Positions 1-8,780 of a stretch of DNA of 64,000 nt are shown here, in pieces. The stretch's first letter is position 1. Each line of letters starts with the position of its first letter. Origin of the DNA: Bog-877 sp050734135 (lineage in GTDB: Bacteria > Chloroflexota > Dormibacteria > Aeolococcales > Bog-877); the NCBI GenBank assembly GCA_050734135.1, contig JBOHUG010000070.1:62001-126000 (forward strand), in the 5' to 3' direction. The translations under genes were made by a program, and so were the position numbers. The notes under the pieces were generated by a model. It did no database searches. It was not told the DNA's origin and was given only the letters and a program-made list of their open reading frames with translations.

Positions 1-1024
1 CGGCCAGGATCGAGACCCTGGAGCGGTGGTTGCGAAACAGCCCAAACGGTCGTCCCGGCGCCTCGGCCATGATCCCCGGCTTGGCATCGCGAAAGGCGTA
101 GATCGACTGCCGGGCATCACCCACCATGAACAGGATCCTGTGGTCGGGGCCCGCCAACTCGTGAACCAGAGATTCCTGGAGGGCACTGGTGTCCTGGTAC
201 TCGTCGACGATCAGAAGGCGAAAGTGGTTCCGGCACCAATTCAGCAGCGCCGGAGAACGGCGCAGAGCCCGCAGACCCTCCCGCAACAGACCGTCGAAAT
301 CCAGGGCTCCCCGCACGCCCAGCCGGCGTTCGTACTCCCGCCAGACTGAAGTGGTCAAGGAGAGCGATGCGCGATGCCAGTCCAGCTCCTCGGGTTGGTC
401 TCCCAGAGCTGGCCAGCTCGCATAGGCGGCCTGTGACGCCCTCGCGCACTCCTCTGGTCCCAGCTCGGTGGACCGGAGCCGGGAGACTGCGCGCGCCGCG
501 CCATCGAGCAATCCCAGGACGGTTTGTGGATCGGGCTCAGGCGGAAGTTGCCGGAGCCAGGAGGATGGTCCGGACGCCTCGCCCCGCACCTGGCCCACCG
601 CCTCTTCCATCACCATCCCTGCGGCCACCTCATCGATGAGCTCGAGGTCCCGGGGAACCCCGGCCAGGTAGGCGCGCTCAGCCAGCAGACGCCGGACCAC
701 CTGGTGAAACGTGCCAATCCAGGCTCCGTCGAGAGCGGCAGCAGTGGCGTCTGCCGGGACCAGCTGGGCTTCGATCATCACCGCCAGCACCTTCTGGCGC
801 AGCTCGACCGCGGCCCGTTCCGTGAAGGTCACCGCCGTGATCTGATCCACCGGCAATTCGCCAGCCAAGGCGGCTGCGTAGAGCCAGGCCATGGTGGTGG
901 TCTTTCCGCTGCCAGCCGCGGCCACCACCTTGATCGGGCCTTGACCGAGTTGCTGAATCACTTCGTACTGAGCTGGGGTCAGCGCCTGTTGGGCCCGTTC
1001 CCAGAAGGCGGTACCCTGGCTCAT
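1..1024 (-). CDS. UvrD/AdnB-like superfamily 1 helicase, C-terminus cut by window edge
   Basis: This is the N-terminal 341 residues of an ATP-dependent DNA helicase; the frame runs open off the left edge. Visible motifs are a Q-like segment (LTPAQYEVIQQL, about residues 16-27), Walker A (AAAGSGKTTT, about 37-46), motif Ia (AVTFTERAA), motif Ic (IGTFHQVVRRLL), Walker B/motif II (LLIVDEYQDTS, about 288) and motif III (VGDARQSIYAFR). The ATG overlaps the stop of the upstream 1062-residue helicase-nuclease as ATGA, so the two are translationally coupled. Adjacent adnA-adnB genes encoding a heterodimeric end-resection helicase-nuclease are known in mycobacteria. By order and motifs this is the AdnB-like partner (inference). 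A C-terminal nuclease domain would lie outside the window and cannot be checked here. Confidence 0.9.
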   Translation of the reverse strand, partial: MSQGTAFWERAQQALTPAQYEVIQQLGQGPIKVVAAAGSGKTTTMAWLYAAALAGELPVDQITAVTFTERAAVELRQKVLAVMIEAQLVPADATAAALDGAWIGTFHQVVRRLLAERAYLAGVPRDLELIDEVAAGMVMEEAVGQVRGEASGPSSWLRQLPPEPDPQTVLGLLDGAARAVSRLRSTELGPEECARASQAAYASWPALGDQPEELDWHRASLSLTTSVWREYERRLGVRGALDFDGLLREGLRALRRSPALLNWCRNHFRLLIVDEYQDTSALQESLVHELAGPDHRILFMVGDARQSIYAFRDAKPGIMAEAPGRPFGLFRNHRSRVSILA

Positions 1025-4000
1025 AGCTCGGGCCCCGGGGCCGGGAACTGGCCGCCGACGGAATTCTCCCCGTCACACCAGAGGGCCATCGGGCAGCCGT
1101 TCCGACCATCGCGGCAGGTGCGCAGGGAGTGCCGCGGCTGGGCCGGGAAGTGCCCTTCTCGGATCACTTGGGCCAGACCGTCGAGCTCCGCCTCGATCCG
1201 GTCCAGCTCCCCCTCCGACAAGGTGCCCGGTCCTCCGGGATCGTCGCCGGCGACGATCCGAAAGCCGGTGGCCACGATCGGGTTGGGATCCCTCGGCCCG
1301 GGATCCCTGCCGACGTACCAGTTGCGTACCCGCGTCGGCAATCGGTCGCCCAGATGTTCGGAGAAGGCCCCGGTCCGGGCCGCGATCTGGTAGATGGGAA
1401 GCTGCCACTGCTGGGGCCCCTCAGGAGGGTCACCGAACACCTCGGAGCGTAGCTCCCGCTCGCTGGTCGGGTTCCCGGAGGTCTTGTAGTCGAGGAGCTC
1501 GATCTCCCCGTCCGGATGACGCCAGAGCGCATCCACCTTGCCGCGCAGCTGCCAGCCCTCCTCGGGGAGGTCAAAAGAAACCTCCTCGGCAATGGGTCGC
1601 CCCACCTGGGCGGTACCGGCGGCCACTATCTGGCGCCCCCAGCGGGCAACCATTCGCTCCAGCCAGAGCTGGACATAGACGATCTGAAGGGGATCATCCA
1701 GGTCAGCGCGGACCGCCGGCATCAGCTGCTCCCGCACCAGCCGACCCGCTATCTCGCTGAATACCGATGAAGTCCCCTCCCAGCTATCCCGTTGCCGATA
1801 CATGAGCTCCAGCAGTCGGTGGACCTGGGATCCGAGCGTGAGGTTCACATTCGGCTGACCCTCAGAGACCAGCATCTGCGCCAGGTACTGCCGAGGACAA
1901 GCCAGCCATGCCGCGATGGAGGTGGCACTGAGCGAGAGCGGGCTACCCAACATCGCCGCACCTTCGGAGACCGGATCCCAGGGGGCCACCGCCTGGCGCA
2001 GCTCGGAGGCGGCTTCCGACAGCTCCCCCCCAAACTGCGCGAGGGGCTGGGACGAGACGCTCAGTGCCAGTTCGGTTGCCAGGTCATCGGGGTGGACCAG
2101 CTCGGCTCGGGGCGCCCCGACCTCTCCGGTTCCGGCGCTAATCAGGGCATCGAGGAATGGGGAGCGCTCGGTAACGCGGCCCTGGTAGCGGCGTGCCCAA
2201 CTACAGGTGACCTCTGCCGTGGCTCGCGTCAGTCCCACCAGGAATAGGCGGGCTTCGGCATCCAGCTGGCGATCGCCAGCTGAGACCACATCCTCCAACT
2301 CGGGCACTCTTCGGACCAGGTCCTGGACCTCCTCCGGGTCCAGCAATCCGCCTGATTCAGCAGGGGCAGGAAAGCTGCCAGCCATACAGCCGCACAGGAA
2401 TACGCGGTTCCAGCTGCGACCTTTGGCTTGACGAATGGTCAGCACCGCCACTTGCGAGCGCTCGCCCCGCGCAACTGTCTCCGTCTCTCCGCTGCCATGA
2501 CGCAGGGCGAGCTGCAGCAGTTCTAGCCAGCTACTTGGCGTTAGTGCCTCGCGACCCAGACTGAGTTGAACATCGGCCACCGCTTGGGCGGTGGCTTCCA
2601 GCTGGGCGAGACCGCCCGCCAGATCGAGATTGCTCAGGGCCGCTTCGGCCAGTCCGGAGGAGAGCTCGACACGTCCGAGCACGCTCCGCCACTGCGGCCA
2701 GTCCAGCTGACTCTGGTCCTCACTCAGATCGTGGGGAATTAGGTTGCGCCAGAATCGGGCCGCTGCTCGGAGCTCGTGGTCCAGGCGGATCCCCTCCTCA
2801 CTCTCCGCGCCGAGGGTCGGCTCGGACTCTTCCTTCCCAGCCCAGCAGAAAAAGGTCGCGGTTACAGCCCAGTCGCGGCGGCCCGCGGTCCGGCGGAGAA
2901 GGCGGATTGCACCCGGGGAGACGGCCCTCGGTCCGACCGCCAAGGCGCTCAGCAGCGTCAAGTCGTCACTCGGACGACAGATCACCCGCAGCCAGTTCAG
3001 CGCGACCGCGACCATCGGTAGCCGGGACCCCTCTCCGACACTGAGGCGACGAAACGGAATCCCGAGGCTGGACAGGGCCGCCTGAAGGGGAATCAGCTGG
3101 CGGTTCGCCGAGCGCACCAGGACCGCCACCTGGTCGAACTCTATCTCGCCCTGGAGGCGAGCCCGGGCAATCTCCCGGGCCACCGCTAGCGCCTCGTCGG
3201 TCTCATCTGTTGCGGCCCAAACCCGGGTGCTCATCCCCAACCGGAAGGCGGCCTCTGCCAGCGGCTCCAGATTCATAGGGTCAGGTAGTTCCTCATCCGC
3301 GCCGGCATCGAGGTTGAGGGCTGCGGTCAACTCCTCAGTCCACTTGGGAAGAACTGGCGCCAGGACCCAGTCCTCGGGACTCAGCTCGCTCGGGAAATAT
3401 TCGTCAAAGGGCCGGCTCGAGGACTCGCTGGACACGCCTCGGTAGCCCGGGATCGACTCGGACCAGTGCCCAGCCATCGCCAACCGGCCCGGGGGGCTGA
3501 GCCTCAGCCCCAGCTCCCGGATCAGGAACCACTGGGCCGGACTGAGGTCTTCCGCCTCGTCGACCAGGAACAGGTCCGCCCAGCCGCTCATGGCGCCCGG
3601 ATCTCCGAAGAGCAGTTCCAGCGCTTGAGAGTAACTGTCCTGGGCATCTCGACTCCCGATCTCCCCAAGCACCCTCTCGTAATTCGCCATCACGACCGCC
3701 AGCTCCGCCAGACTGTCAGGCGCACCCCGCAACCGCTCGGCCAGGAGCCCCGGTCCGACCAGAGCTCGCTTGCAGGCCGACACCACGGCGAGGGCGTCGC
3801 TGATGCAGGAAGGCTGGTCAACCAGGTCTGCCAGCCGAGGCAGGGGAGCCGCTTGGCGAAGCGCCTCTCTCATCGCCAACCACTCCCCGGTCTGAGAGAG
3901 GGGTCGCGGTGGGTCAGCGCCTCCGCCAACGGTCGCTAGAACGGTGCGAGCAAGCTGTTGATGGGTCCGCACCTCCAGCGCTGGATGCGCAGGGGGCAGC

Positions 4001-4209
4001 CGGCCTTCGATGCGCTGGCGCAAGGCGGTGGCGCCTTCGCGGCTCCGTACCACCAGTACCAGCCGAGTGGGATCTCCCCCAGCGGCGAGCCACCCGACCG
4101 CCAATTCCACCAGCTGCTGCGTCTTGCCCGAGCGCGGGCCGCCGACCACCCGGGTCGGTCCCCTCAGATCCTCGAGACTCCTGCGCGGTCCAGCCGGTCG
4201 GTCGGACAA
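1021..4209 (-). CDS. AdnA/AddB-like helicase-nuclease with C-terminal PD-(D/E)XK domain
   Basis: A 1062-residue protein predicted to resect double-strand breaks for recombination. It has an N-terminal P-loop (VVGGPRSGKTQQL, about residues 21-33), a Walker B (LFLVDEAEDLS, about 210-220) and a C-terminal RecB/Cas4-like nuclease. In that domain a WLACPRQYL segment is followed by VDALW and LLDYKTS, which supply the Asp and the D-x-K of the PD-(D/E)XK fold. The tail has CRDGRNGC and CPMALWC, so four cysteines (including the one in ACPRQ) could hold a [4Fe-4S] cluster as in AddB and Cas4. The C-x6-C-x5-C spacing differs from the usual C-x2-C-x5-C. It sits 4 nt after the TetR gene and overlaps the next helicase by 4 nt. 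AdnA-like is favoured over AddB because the partner is also UvrD-like; this is an inference. Confidence 0.85.
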   Translation of the reverse strand: MSDRPAGPRRSLEDLRGPTRVVGGPRSGKTQQLVELAVGWLAAGGDPTRLVLVVRSREGATALRQRIEGRLPPAHPALEVRTHQQLARTVLATVGGGADPPRPLSQTGEWLAMREALRQAAPLPRLADLVDQPSCISDALAVVSACKRALVGPGLLAERLRGAPDSLAELAVVMANYERVLGEIGSRDAQDSYSQALELLFGDPGAMSGWADLFLVDEAEDLSPAQWFLIRELGLRLSPPGRLAMAGHWSESIPGYRGVSSESSSRPFDEYFPSELSPEDWVLAPVLPKWTEELTAALNLDAGADEELPDPMNLEPLAEAAFRLGMSTRVWAATDETDEALAVAREIARARLQGEIEFDQVAVLVRSANRQLIPLQAALSSLGIPFRRLSVGEGSRLPMVAVALNWLRVICRPSDDLTLLSALAVGPRAVSPGAIRLLRRTAGRRDWAVTATFFCWAGKEESEPTLGAESEEGIRLDHELRAAARFWRNLIPHDLSEDQSQLDWPQWRSVLGRVELSSGLAEAALSNLDLAGGLAQLEATAQAVADVQLSLGREALTPSSWLELLQLALRHGSGETETVARGERSQVAVLTIRQAKGRSWNRVFLCGCMAGSFPAPAESGGLLDPEEVQDLVRRVPELEDVVSAGDRQLDAEARLFLVGLTRATAEVTCSWARRYQGRVTERSPFLDALISAGTGEVGAPRAELVHPDDLATELALSVSSQPLAQFGGELSEAASELRQAVAPWDPVSEGAAMLGSPLSLSATSIAAWLACPRQYLAQMLVSEGQPNVNLTLGSQVHRLLELMYRQRDSWEGTSSVFSEIAGRLVREQLMPAVRADLDDPLQIVYVQLWLERMVARWGRQIVAAGTAQVGRPIAEEVSFDLPEEGWQLRGKVDALWRHPDGEIELLDYKTSGNPTSERELRSEVFGDPPEGPQQWQLPIYQIAARTGAFSEHLGDRLPTRVRNWYVGRDPGPRDPNPIVATGFRIVAGDDPGGPGTLSEGELDRIEAELDGLAQVIREGHFPAQPRHSLRTCRDGRNGCPMALWCDGENSVGGQFPAPGPEL

Positions 4210-4213
4210 GATC

Positions 4214-4969
4214 CTAGGTTCGCCCGGAGTGGAGGGGATCGAGCGCTCGAGGTGGGTTTCGGAACTCGACCAGAGCCGCCATCAACCCTTCGGGACGAAG
4301 CAGTTGGCGCAGCGCGCCAGCCCGGAGGGACGGATCTTCGCCTCGAACCAGCCCACCGGCCACCCCCTCGACGATCGAGCTGACCATCCCCGCCAACCAG
4401 GCGGCGTCCGGGTTGAGCTGTGGTAATTCGCCGGGTCCCGACGGCACCACCTCCTGCAGCAGAGAGGTCACCATCGCGCAGCCGACCAGCTCGCGGAGTT
4501 GGTCAACCCTTCGCTTCGCCGAGCCGGCGGCTGCGTCCACCAGGTGGAAGAGCAGGCGGAACGATGCCGGTGAATCGGCGGCGAACTGCAGAAAAGTAGT
4601 GGTGAGCTGCTCAAAAGTCGGCGCCGAAGCCTCCCCACCCCCGATCCCCAATAGGAGCTGCAGCCGCTCGCTCTCGCTTTCCACAATCGCCGCGAGCGCC
4701 TCGCGTCGGTTGTGGAAATGGCGGTAGACCAATGGCTTACTCACCCCGGCAGTGGTGGCGATCGAATCCATGGTGGTCAGCTCGAGCCCATCACGAGCAA
4801 ACGCCACCAAGCAGGCTTGGAGCAACTGCTCTCGCCGCTCAGCACGCTGCATCCGGTGCTGCTTGGTTCGCCCTCGAGCGGGGTGGCGCTCACTCACTCG
4901 ACCGACCGTCTCGATGGTTGCTCCCACCAGCCAGGGAGCCAATTGACGTTCGTTCTTAGTGCCAGACAT
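4214..4969 (-). CDS. TetR/AcrR family transcriptional regulator
   Basis: A 251-residue DNA-binding protein. The helix-turn-helix lies around residues 60-95 (REQLLQACLVAFARDGLE, then TMDSIATTAGVSKPLVYRHF), which matches the TetR signature well. The C-terminal half is helical and variable, as expected of a ligand-binding domain. The ATG at 4969 (MSGTKNER) is preferred over a 22-residue upstream extension because that extension runs into the neighbouring gene. The region before the HTH (about 55 residues, basic) is longer than typical. It ends 4 nt before the AdnA-like gene, so they are probably co-transcribed; whether it regulates those genes is unknown. The target and ligand cannot be read from sequence. 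Confidence 0.9.
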   Translation of the reverse strand: MSGTKNERQLAPWLVGATIETVGRVSERHPARGRTKQHRMQRAERREQLLQACLVAFARDGLELTTMDSIATTAGVSKPLVYRHFHNRREALAAIVESESERLQLLLGIGGGEASAPTFEQLTTTFLQFAADSPASFRLLFHLVDAAAGSAKRRVDQLRELVGCAMVTSLLQEVVPSGPGELPQLNPDAAWLAGMVSSIVEGVAGGLVRGEDPSLRAGALRQLLRPEGLMAALVEFRNPPRALDPLHSGRT

Positions 4970-4976
4970 GAGGTTG

Positions 4977-5834
4977 CTAGCCTGGGTTGCCCCGCTCCGA
5001 CTCCTCTGCCTGCACCGGGTTGCGGAGCGTGCCAATCGGCTCGATCTGGATCTCCACCTCGTGACCGGGCTGGAGCATCGCCTTAGGCTTACGCCGCCAT
5101 CCGACTCCAGCAGGGGTCCCGGTCTCGATCACGTCGCCGACCTCCAGCGCAATGTATTCGGAGAGGAAGCTGATCAGCTCGGCGACCGAGAAGATCATCT
5201 CCTTGGTACTTGCCTTTTGGCGCACCTCCCCCCCCACCCGGGTTTCGATGGTCAATGCCTGAGGGTCCGGGATCTCGTCGGCGGTGACCAGCTCCGGGCC
5301 GAGCGGCGCAAAGGTTGCCATGCTCTTGGGAAGCGTCCACTGGGCCATGTCGTCTTGGACGTCGCGGGCAGTTACGTCGTTGGCGATGGTGTAGCCAGCG
5401 ACGTGGGAGAGAGCAGACTCAACCGGAATGCGTCGCCCTTCGGTTCCGATCACCACCGCCAGCTCGCCCTCGTAGTCGACTGCGGCGGCATGCTCGGTCG
5501 GGAGGACGATGGGAGCCCCGTCACCCACCACTGCGGAATTCAGCTTCACCCAGACGACCGGGCGGGACGGGACATTCGCTCCCGTCTCTTTGGCGTGGGC
5601 CAGGTAGTTTCGTCCGACTGCGAACACCCGGCGGGGGGCAAGTGGCGAAACCAAAGGCAATTCTGGCCAGATCTCGGCTCCAGGTGCGGGTCCCTGGCGT
5701 CGGAGCAGGGCCGTCTGCAGCGCTGGCGTGGCCAGGCCGAGGTCGAGCCAGCGCCGGGGCTCACCCGGGCTCGGCGCTGGGTCGGCAAGCGCGAATCGGA
5801 GCCCCTCAGGGGCGGCAAATCTTGCGATTCGCAA
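4977..5834 (-). CDS. Fumarylacetoacetate hydrolase family protein
   Basis: A 285-residue protein of the FAH superfamily, which hydrolyses or decarboxylates beta-keto acids in aromatic-compound degradation; the exact substrate cannot be assigned. Family features include VFAVGRNYLAHAKE, metal-binding acidic residues in DYEGELAVVIG, VAGYTIANDVTARDVQ, and the C-terminal GDVIETGTPAGVGW. The N-terminal approximately 60 residues form the small domain typical of two-domain members. TTG at 5834 is taken as the start because family members begin with a similar KLRIARF-type strand and a GAGAG stretch precedes it. Longer in-frame extensions overlap the divergent aldehyde dehydrogenase. It is divergent from that dehydrogenase and 7 nt from the TetR start, so a shared catabolic role is plausible. 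Confidence 0.88.
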   Translation of the reverse strand: MRIARFAAPEGLRFALADPAPSPGEPRRWLDLGLATPALQTALLRRQGPAPGAEIWPELPLVSPLAPRRVFAVGRNYLAHAKETGANVPSRPVVWVKLNSAVVGDGAPIVLPTEHAAAVDYEGELAVVIGTEGRRIPVESALSHVAGYTIANDVTARDVQDDMAQWTLPKSMATFAPLGPELVTADEIPDPQALTIETRVGGEVRQKASTKEMIFSVAELISFLSEYIALEVGDVIETGTPAGVGWRRKPKAMLQPGHEVEIQIEPIGTLRNPVQAEESERGNPG

Positions 5835-5945
5835 TTTGGCTCTCTCCCCAACTGTGGACGCCTCATTATCCGGTCCGGGTCCGGCGGACGCGCCAAGCAA
5901 TTGGTAGGATCGGCCGGTCGTGCCAAAAGTTCCCCAGGAGGTCTG

Positions 5946-7400
5946 GTGAGCTCCACCAGTCAGTACGCTATCGCTGGCGATCCGATCGCCCAGGACCGTC
6001 TCTTCGTAGGCGGCGAGTGGATCGAATCGGACTCGAATCGGCGTATCGCCGTCCACGAGGCGGGTACCGGCCGGGTCATGGCGACGGTCGCCGACGCCTC
6101 GGAGGTGGACATCGATCGGGCAGTTCAGGCTGCGGCCTTGGCCCAGCCCGGCTGGGCCAAGGTTTCCCCCGCTCAGCGAGCCGATTACCTCTCGGCGATC
6201 GCACATGGGATCGCCGAACAGAGCGAAGAGCTCGCGCGAAGCATCTCCCGAGAGGTGGGCACTCCGATACGCCACTCGCGGGCGATCCAGACCGGCAACC
6301 CGATCCAGATCATCGACGGGACGATAAGCGCGCTCCGGGAATTTATTTTCCGGGAGCAGATCGGTAACGTCGAAGCGCTGCGTGAGCCGGTCGGGGTGGT
6401 CGCGGCGATCACTCCCTGGAACTATCCACTACAGCAGGTGGTGGCCAAAGTGGCACCCGCGTTAGCGGCCGGCTGCGCCGTCGTGCTCAAGGCCAGCGAG
6501 GTGGCCCCTCTGACCGCCTTCGCCCTGGCGGACATCACCGCCACGGTCGGATTACCTCCCGGGGTGTTCAATGTCTTGACCGGAGCCGGGGCGACCGCCG
6601 GCGAGGGTCTGGTCTCGCATCCTCTGACCGACATGATCTCGTTTACCGGGTCGACCCGGGCGGGGCGGCGGGTCTCTCTGCTCGCCGCGGAGAAGGTTGC
6701 CCCAATCACCCTCGAACTTGGAGGCAAGTCGGCCAGCGTGGTGCTCCCCGACGCCGACATCGAGAAAGCGTCCAAGTTCGCGGTGTACAACGCCTTCCTT
6801 AATTCTGGGCAGACCTGCACCGCCCTGACGCGCCTGCTAGTACCCCGGCCCGCCCAGGAGCAGGCGCTCGCCGTGGCAGTAGAAACCGCTCAGAAGCTGG
6901 GCCTCGGAGACCCCCTCGACGAATCCACACGACTCGGTCCGCTGGCTTCCAAGAGCCAGCGGGAACGGGTCTGGGAGTTCATCCGGGTGGGACTCGCGGA
7001 AGGCGCCCGGCTGGCGGTGGGTGGACTGGGAGTGCCCCCGGGATTCGAGGATGGTTATTTCGTCGCGGCAACGATCTTCGCCGACGTTCGCCCTGAAATG
7101 ACAATCGCCCAGGAGGAGATCTTCGGCCCGGTGCTTTCGGTGATCCCCTACCGTGATGAGACGGAGGCGCTCAAGATCGCCAACGGTACCCGGTACGGGC
7201 TGGCCGCCGCGGTGTGGTCCGCTGACCAGGAGCGCGCCCTCGACTTCGCCAAACAGCTGCGCTCCGGTACCGTCGAGGTCAACGGCGGAGCCTTCAACCT
7301 TTCGGCCCCCTTCGGCGGGGTCAAGCAGTCCGGGCATGGCAGAGAGTTCGGACGGTACGGGTTAGAGGAATTCTTAGTGTCCAAGTCCCTCCAACTCTGA
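5946..7400 (+). CDS. NAD(P)-dependent aldehyde dehydrogenase
   Basis: A 484-residue soluble enzyme oxidising an aldehyde to the acid. Diagnostic segments are ITPWNYPLQQ (cofactor binding), VVLKASEVAPL, the catalytic Glu in LELGGKSASVV, the catalytic Cys in NSGQTCTALTR, EEIFGPVLSVIPY, and the C-terminal PFGGVKQSGHGREFG. The chosen GTG at 5946 (VSSTSQYA) follows an AGGAG at 5936-5940 with 5 nt spacing and gives normal family length. A much longer upstream open frame is non-coding extension across the divergent FAH gene. The substrate is unknown; the neighbouring FAH-family gene hints at catabolism of an aromatic or keto acid. The following gene is a pseudogene. Confidence 0.93.
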   Translation: MSSTSQYAIAGDPIAQDRLFVGGEWIESDSNRRIAVHEAGTGRVMATVADASEVDIDRAVQAAALAQPGWAKVSPAQRADYLSAIAHGIAEQSEELARSISREVGTPIRHSRAIQTGNPIQIIDGTISALREFIFREQIGNVEALREPVGVVAAITPWNYPLQQVVAKVAPALAAGCAVVLKASEVAPLTAFALADITATVGLPPGVFNVLTGAGATAGEGLVSHPLTDMISFTGSTRAGRRVSLLAAEKVAPITLELGGKSASVVLPDADIEKASKFAVYNAFLNSGQTCTALTRLLVPRPAQEQALAVAVETAQKLGLGDPLDESTRLGPLASKSQRERVWEFIRVGLAEGARLAVGGLGVPPGFEDGYFVAATIFADVRPEMTIAQEEIFGPVLSVIPYRDETEALKIANGTRYGLAAAVWSADQERALDFAKQLRSGTVEVNGGAFNLSAPFGGVKQSGHGREFGRYGLEEFLVSKSLQL

Positions 7401-7459
7401 TCTCGGAGCAGCTCAGCCAGAGGTCTCGCCGGGACAGACACCCTCGGTCAGCTGCCGAG

Positions 7460-8750
7460 GTGCGCCGATTCGACGTGTTGCTACTCGGGGGCGGATCGGG
7501 CGCTGAGGCGATTTGCGGGGTCGATCTGGGACCGCGCACCGTAGCCGTGGCAGCGGAAGCTCGCTTCGGCGGCGAGTGCCCGTTCACGGCCTGTATGCCC
7601 AGCAAGGCCATCTGTACTCGGCCGCACTCGACAAGGTGGGTACCGCCGCGGGGCCGACCGAGCCTGACCCGGAGAACTATCTCCGAGTCACCCGTCGTCG
7701 CGACCGAATCGCAGAGCAGCGCGACGACTCCCAGCACGAGAGGGCGCTTCGAGAGCAAGGCGTCACTCCCATCCGGGGCCGAGCACAGGTCCTGAGGCAG
7801 GGTGTGATCGAGGTTGCGGGGGAAGTGATCGAGTGCGGCGATCTGATCATCGCCACTGGGTCCGAACCCATCGTGCCCGCAATAGAGGGTCTGGCGGGAA
7901 CCGACTTCTGGTTCAGCGACCGCCTTCTCTCCTCGACCGAGCTTCCCGAGAAGGCTGTGGTACTGGGCGACGGCCCGGTGGGATGCGAAGTGGCACAGAT
8001 TCTTGCTCGCTATGGCTGCCGAGGGACCGGAAGTGGGCCGATTCATGGCCCAGACCTTGCGCTCTGACGGAGTGACGGTTCTGCTGGGTCGCCCGGTAGA
8101 ACGGGTGAACTCCGTATCGCGGCGCAGGCATCTCGCCCAGCGACAAGGAGACGAGCCGCTGGAGATGCAGGTCGTTATCGTCGCCACCGGACGCCAGCCC
8201 CGGCTTCACGGATTGGGACTGGAAGCCTACGGACTCAAGCCGGATTACCGGGTACTCCCGGTCGATGAGCACTGCCGGGGCACTTGGCCAGCCCCATCTC
8301 TATGGGGTTGGCGACGTCGCTCGAATCGCCCCGTTCACCGACACCTCCAACTACCAGGGTCTGATCGCGGCTGCCAACCTCAAAGGCGCCGACCGGGTGG
8401 CAGACTACCGAGCCGTCTACACCGACCCGCCGGTAGCGGCCGTGGGTCTAACCAGGCGCCAAGCGCGCGACCAGGGACTTGGGACCGTCAGCTCTGTCTG
8501 CTCGTTCGCCGATACGGCTCGGGCCCTCGCGGAAGGTGTCACTTCCGGTCAGGTGGTGCTGCTCGCGGATCGCGTCAAGAGGGTTTTGGTTGGGGCCGCC
8601 ATTGCCGGCCCTCAAGCCGATAAGAGCATCGGCTGGGCAGCTCTGGCCATCACAGCCGGGATCTCGCTGGACGTTCTCCGCGACACCGTGACCCCGTTCC
8701 CAACCTACAGCGAAGCCTACCTGGCGGCGCTCGCCACCCTGGCGCTCTGA
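7460..8750 (+). pseudogene. Broken FAD/NAD(P) disulfide oxidoreductase (dihydrolipoamide dehydrogenase/mercuric reductase family)
   Basis: Homology continues through all three frames. The first segment (7460 to about 7610) has the FAD-binding start (FDVLLLGGGSGAEA) and the redox-active pair in GGECPFTACMPSKA (C-x4-C). A one-base shift then leads to the second segment (about 7610-8020: LYSAALDKVG, IIATGSEPIVP, VVLGDGPVGCEVAQILARYG). A second shift, with loss of roughly 15 codons of the NAD-binding domain, joins PEVGRFMAQTLRSDGV. A third shift near 8275 restores HLYGVGDVARIAP and the dimerisation domain ending at 8750. Three disruptions including an internal deletion mean the gene is dead rather than a single sequencing slip. 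The intact ancestor would have been about 440 residues, the usual family length. Confidence 0.85.
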
Positions 8751-8780
8751 CCCAGGGAGGCGACAGCCACCCACCAACGG

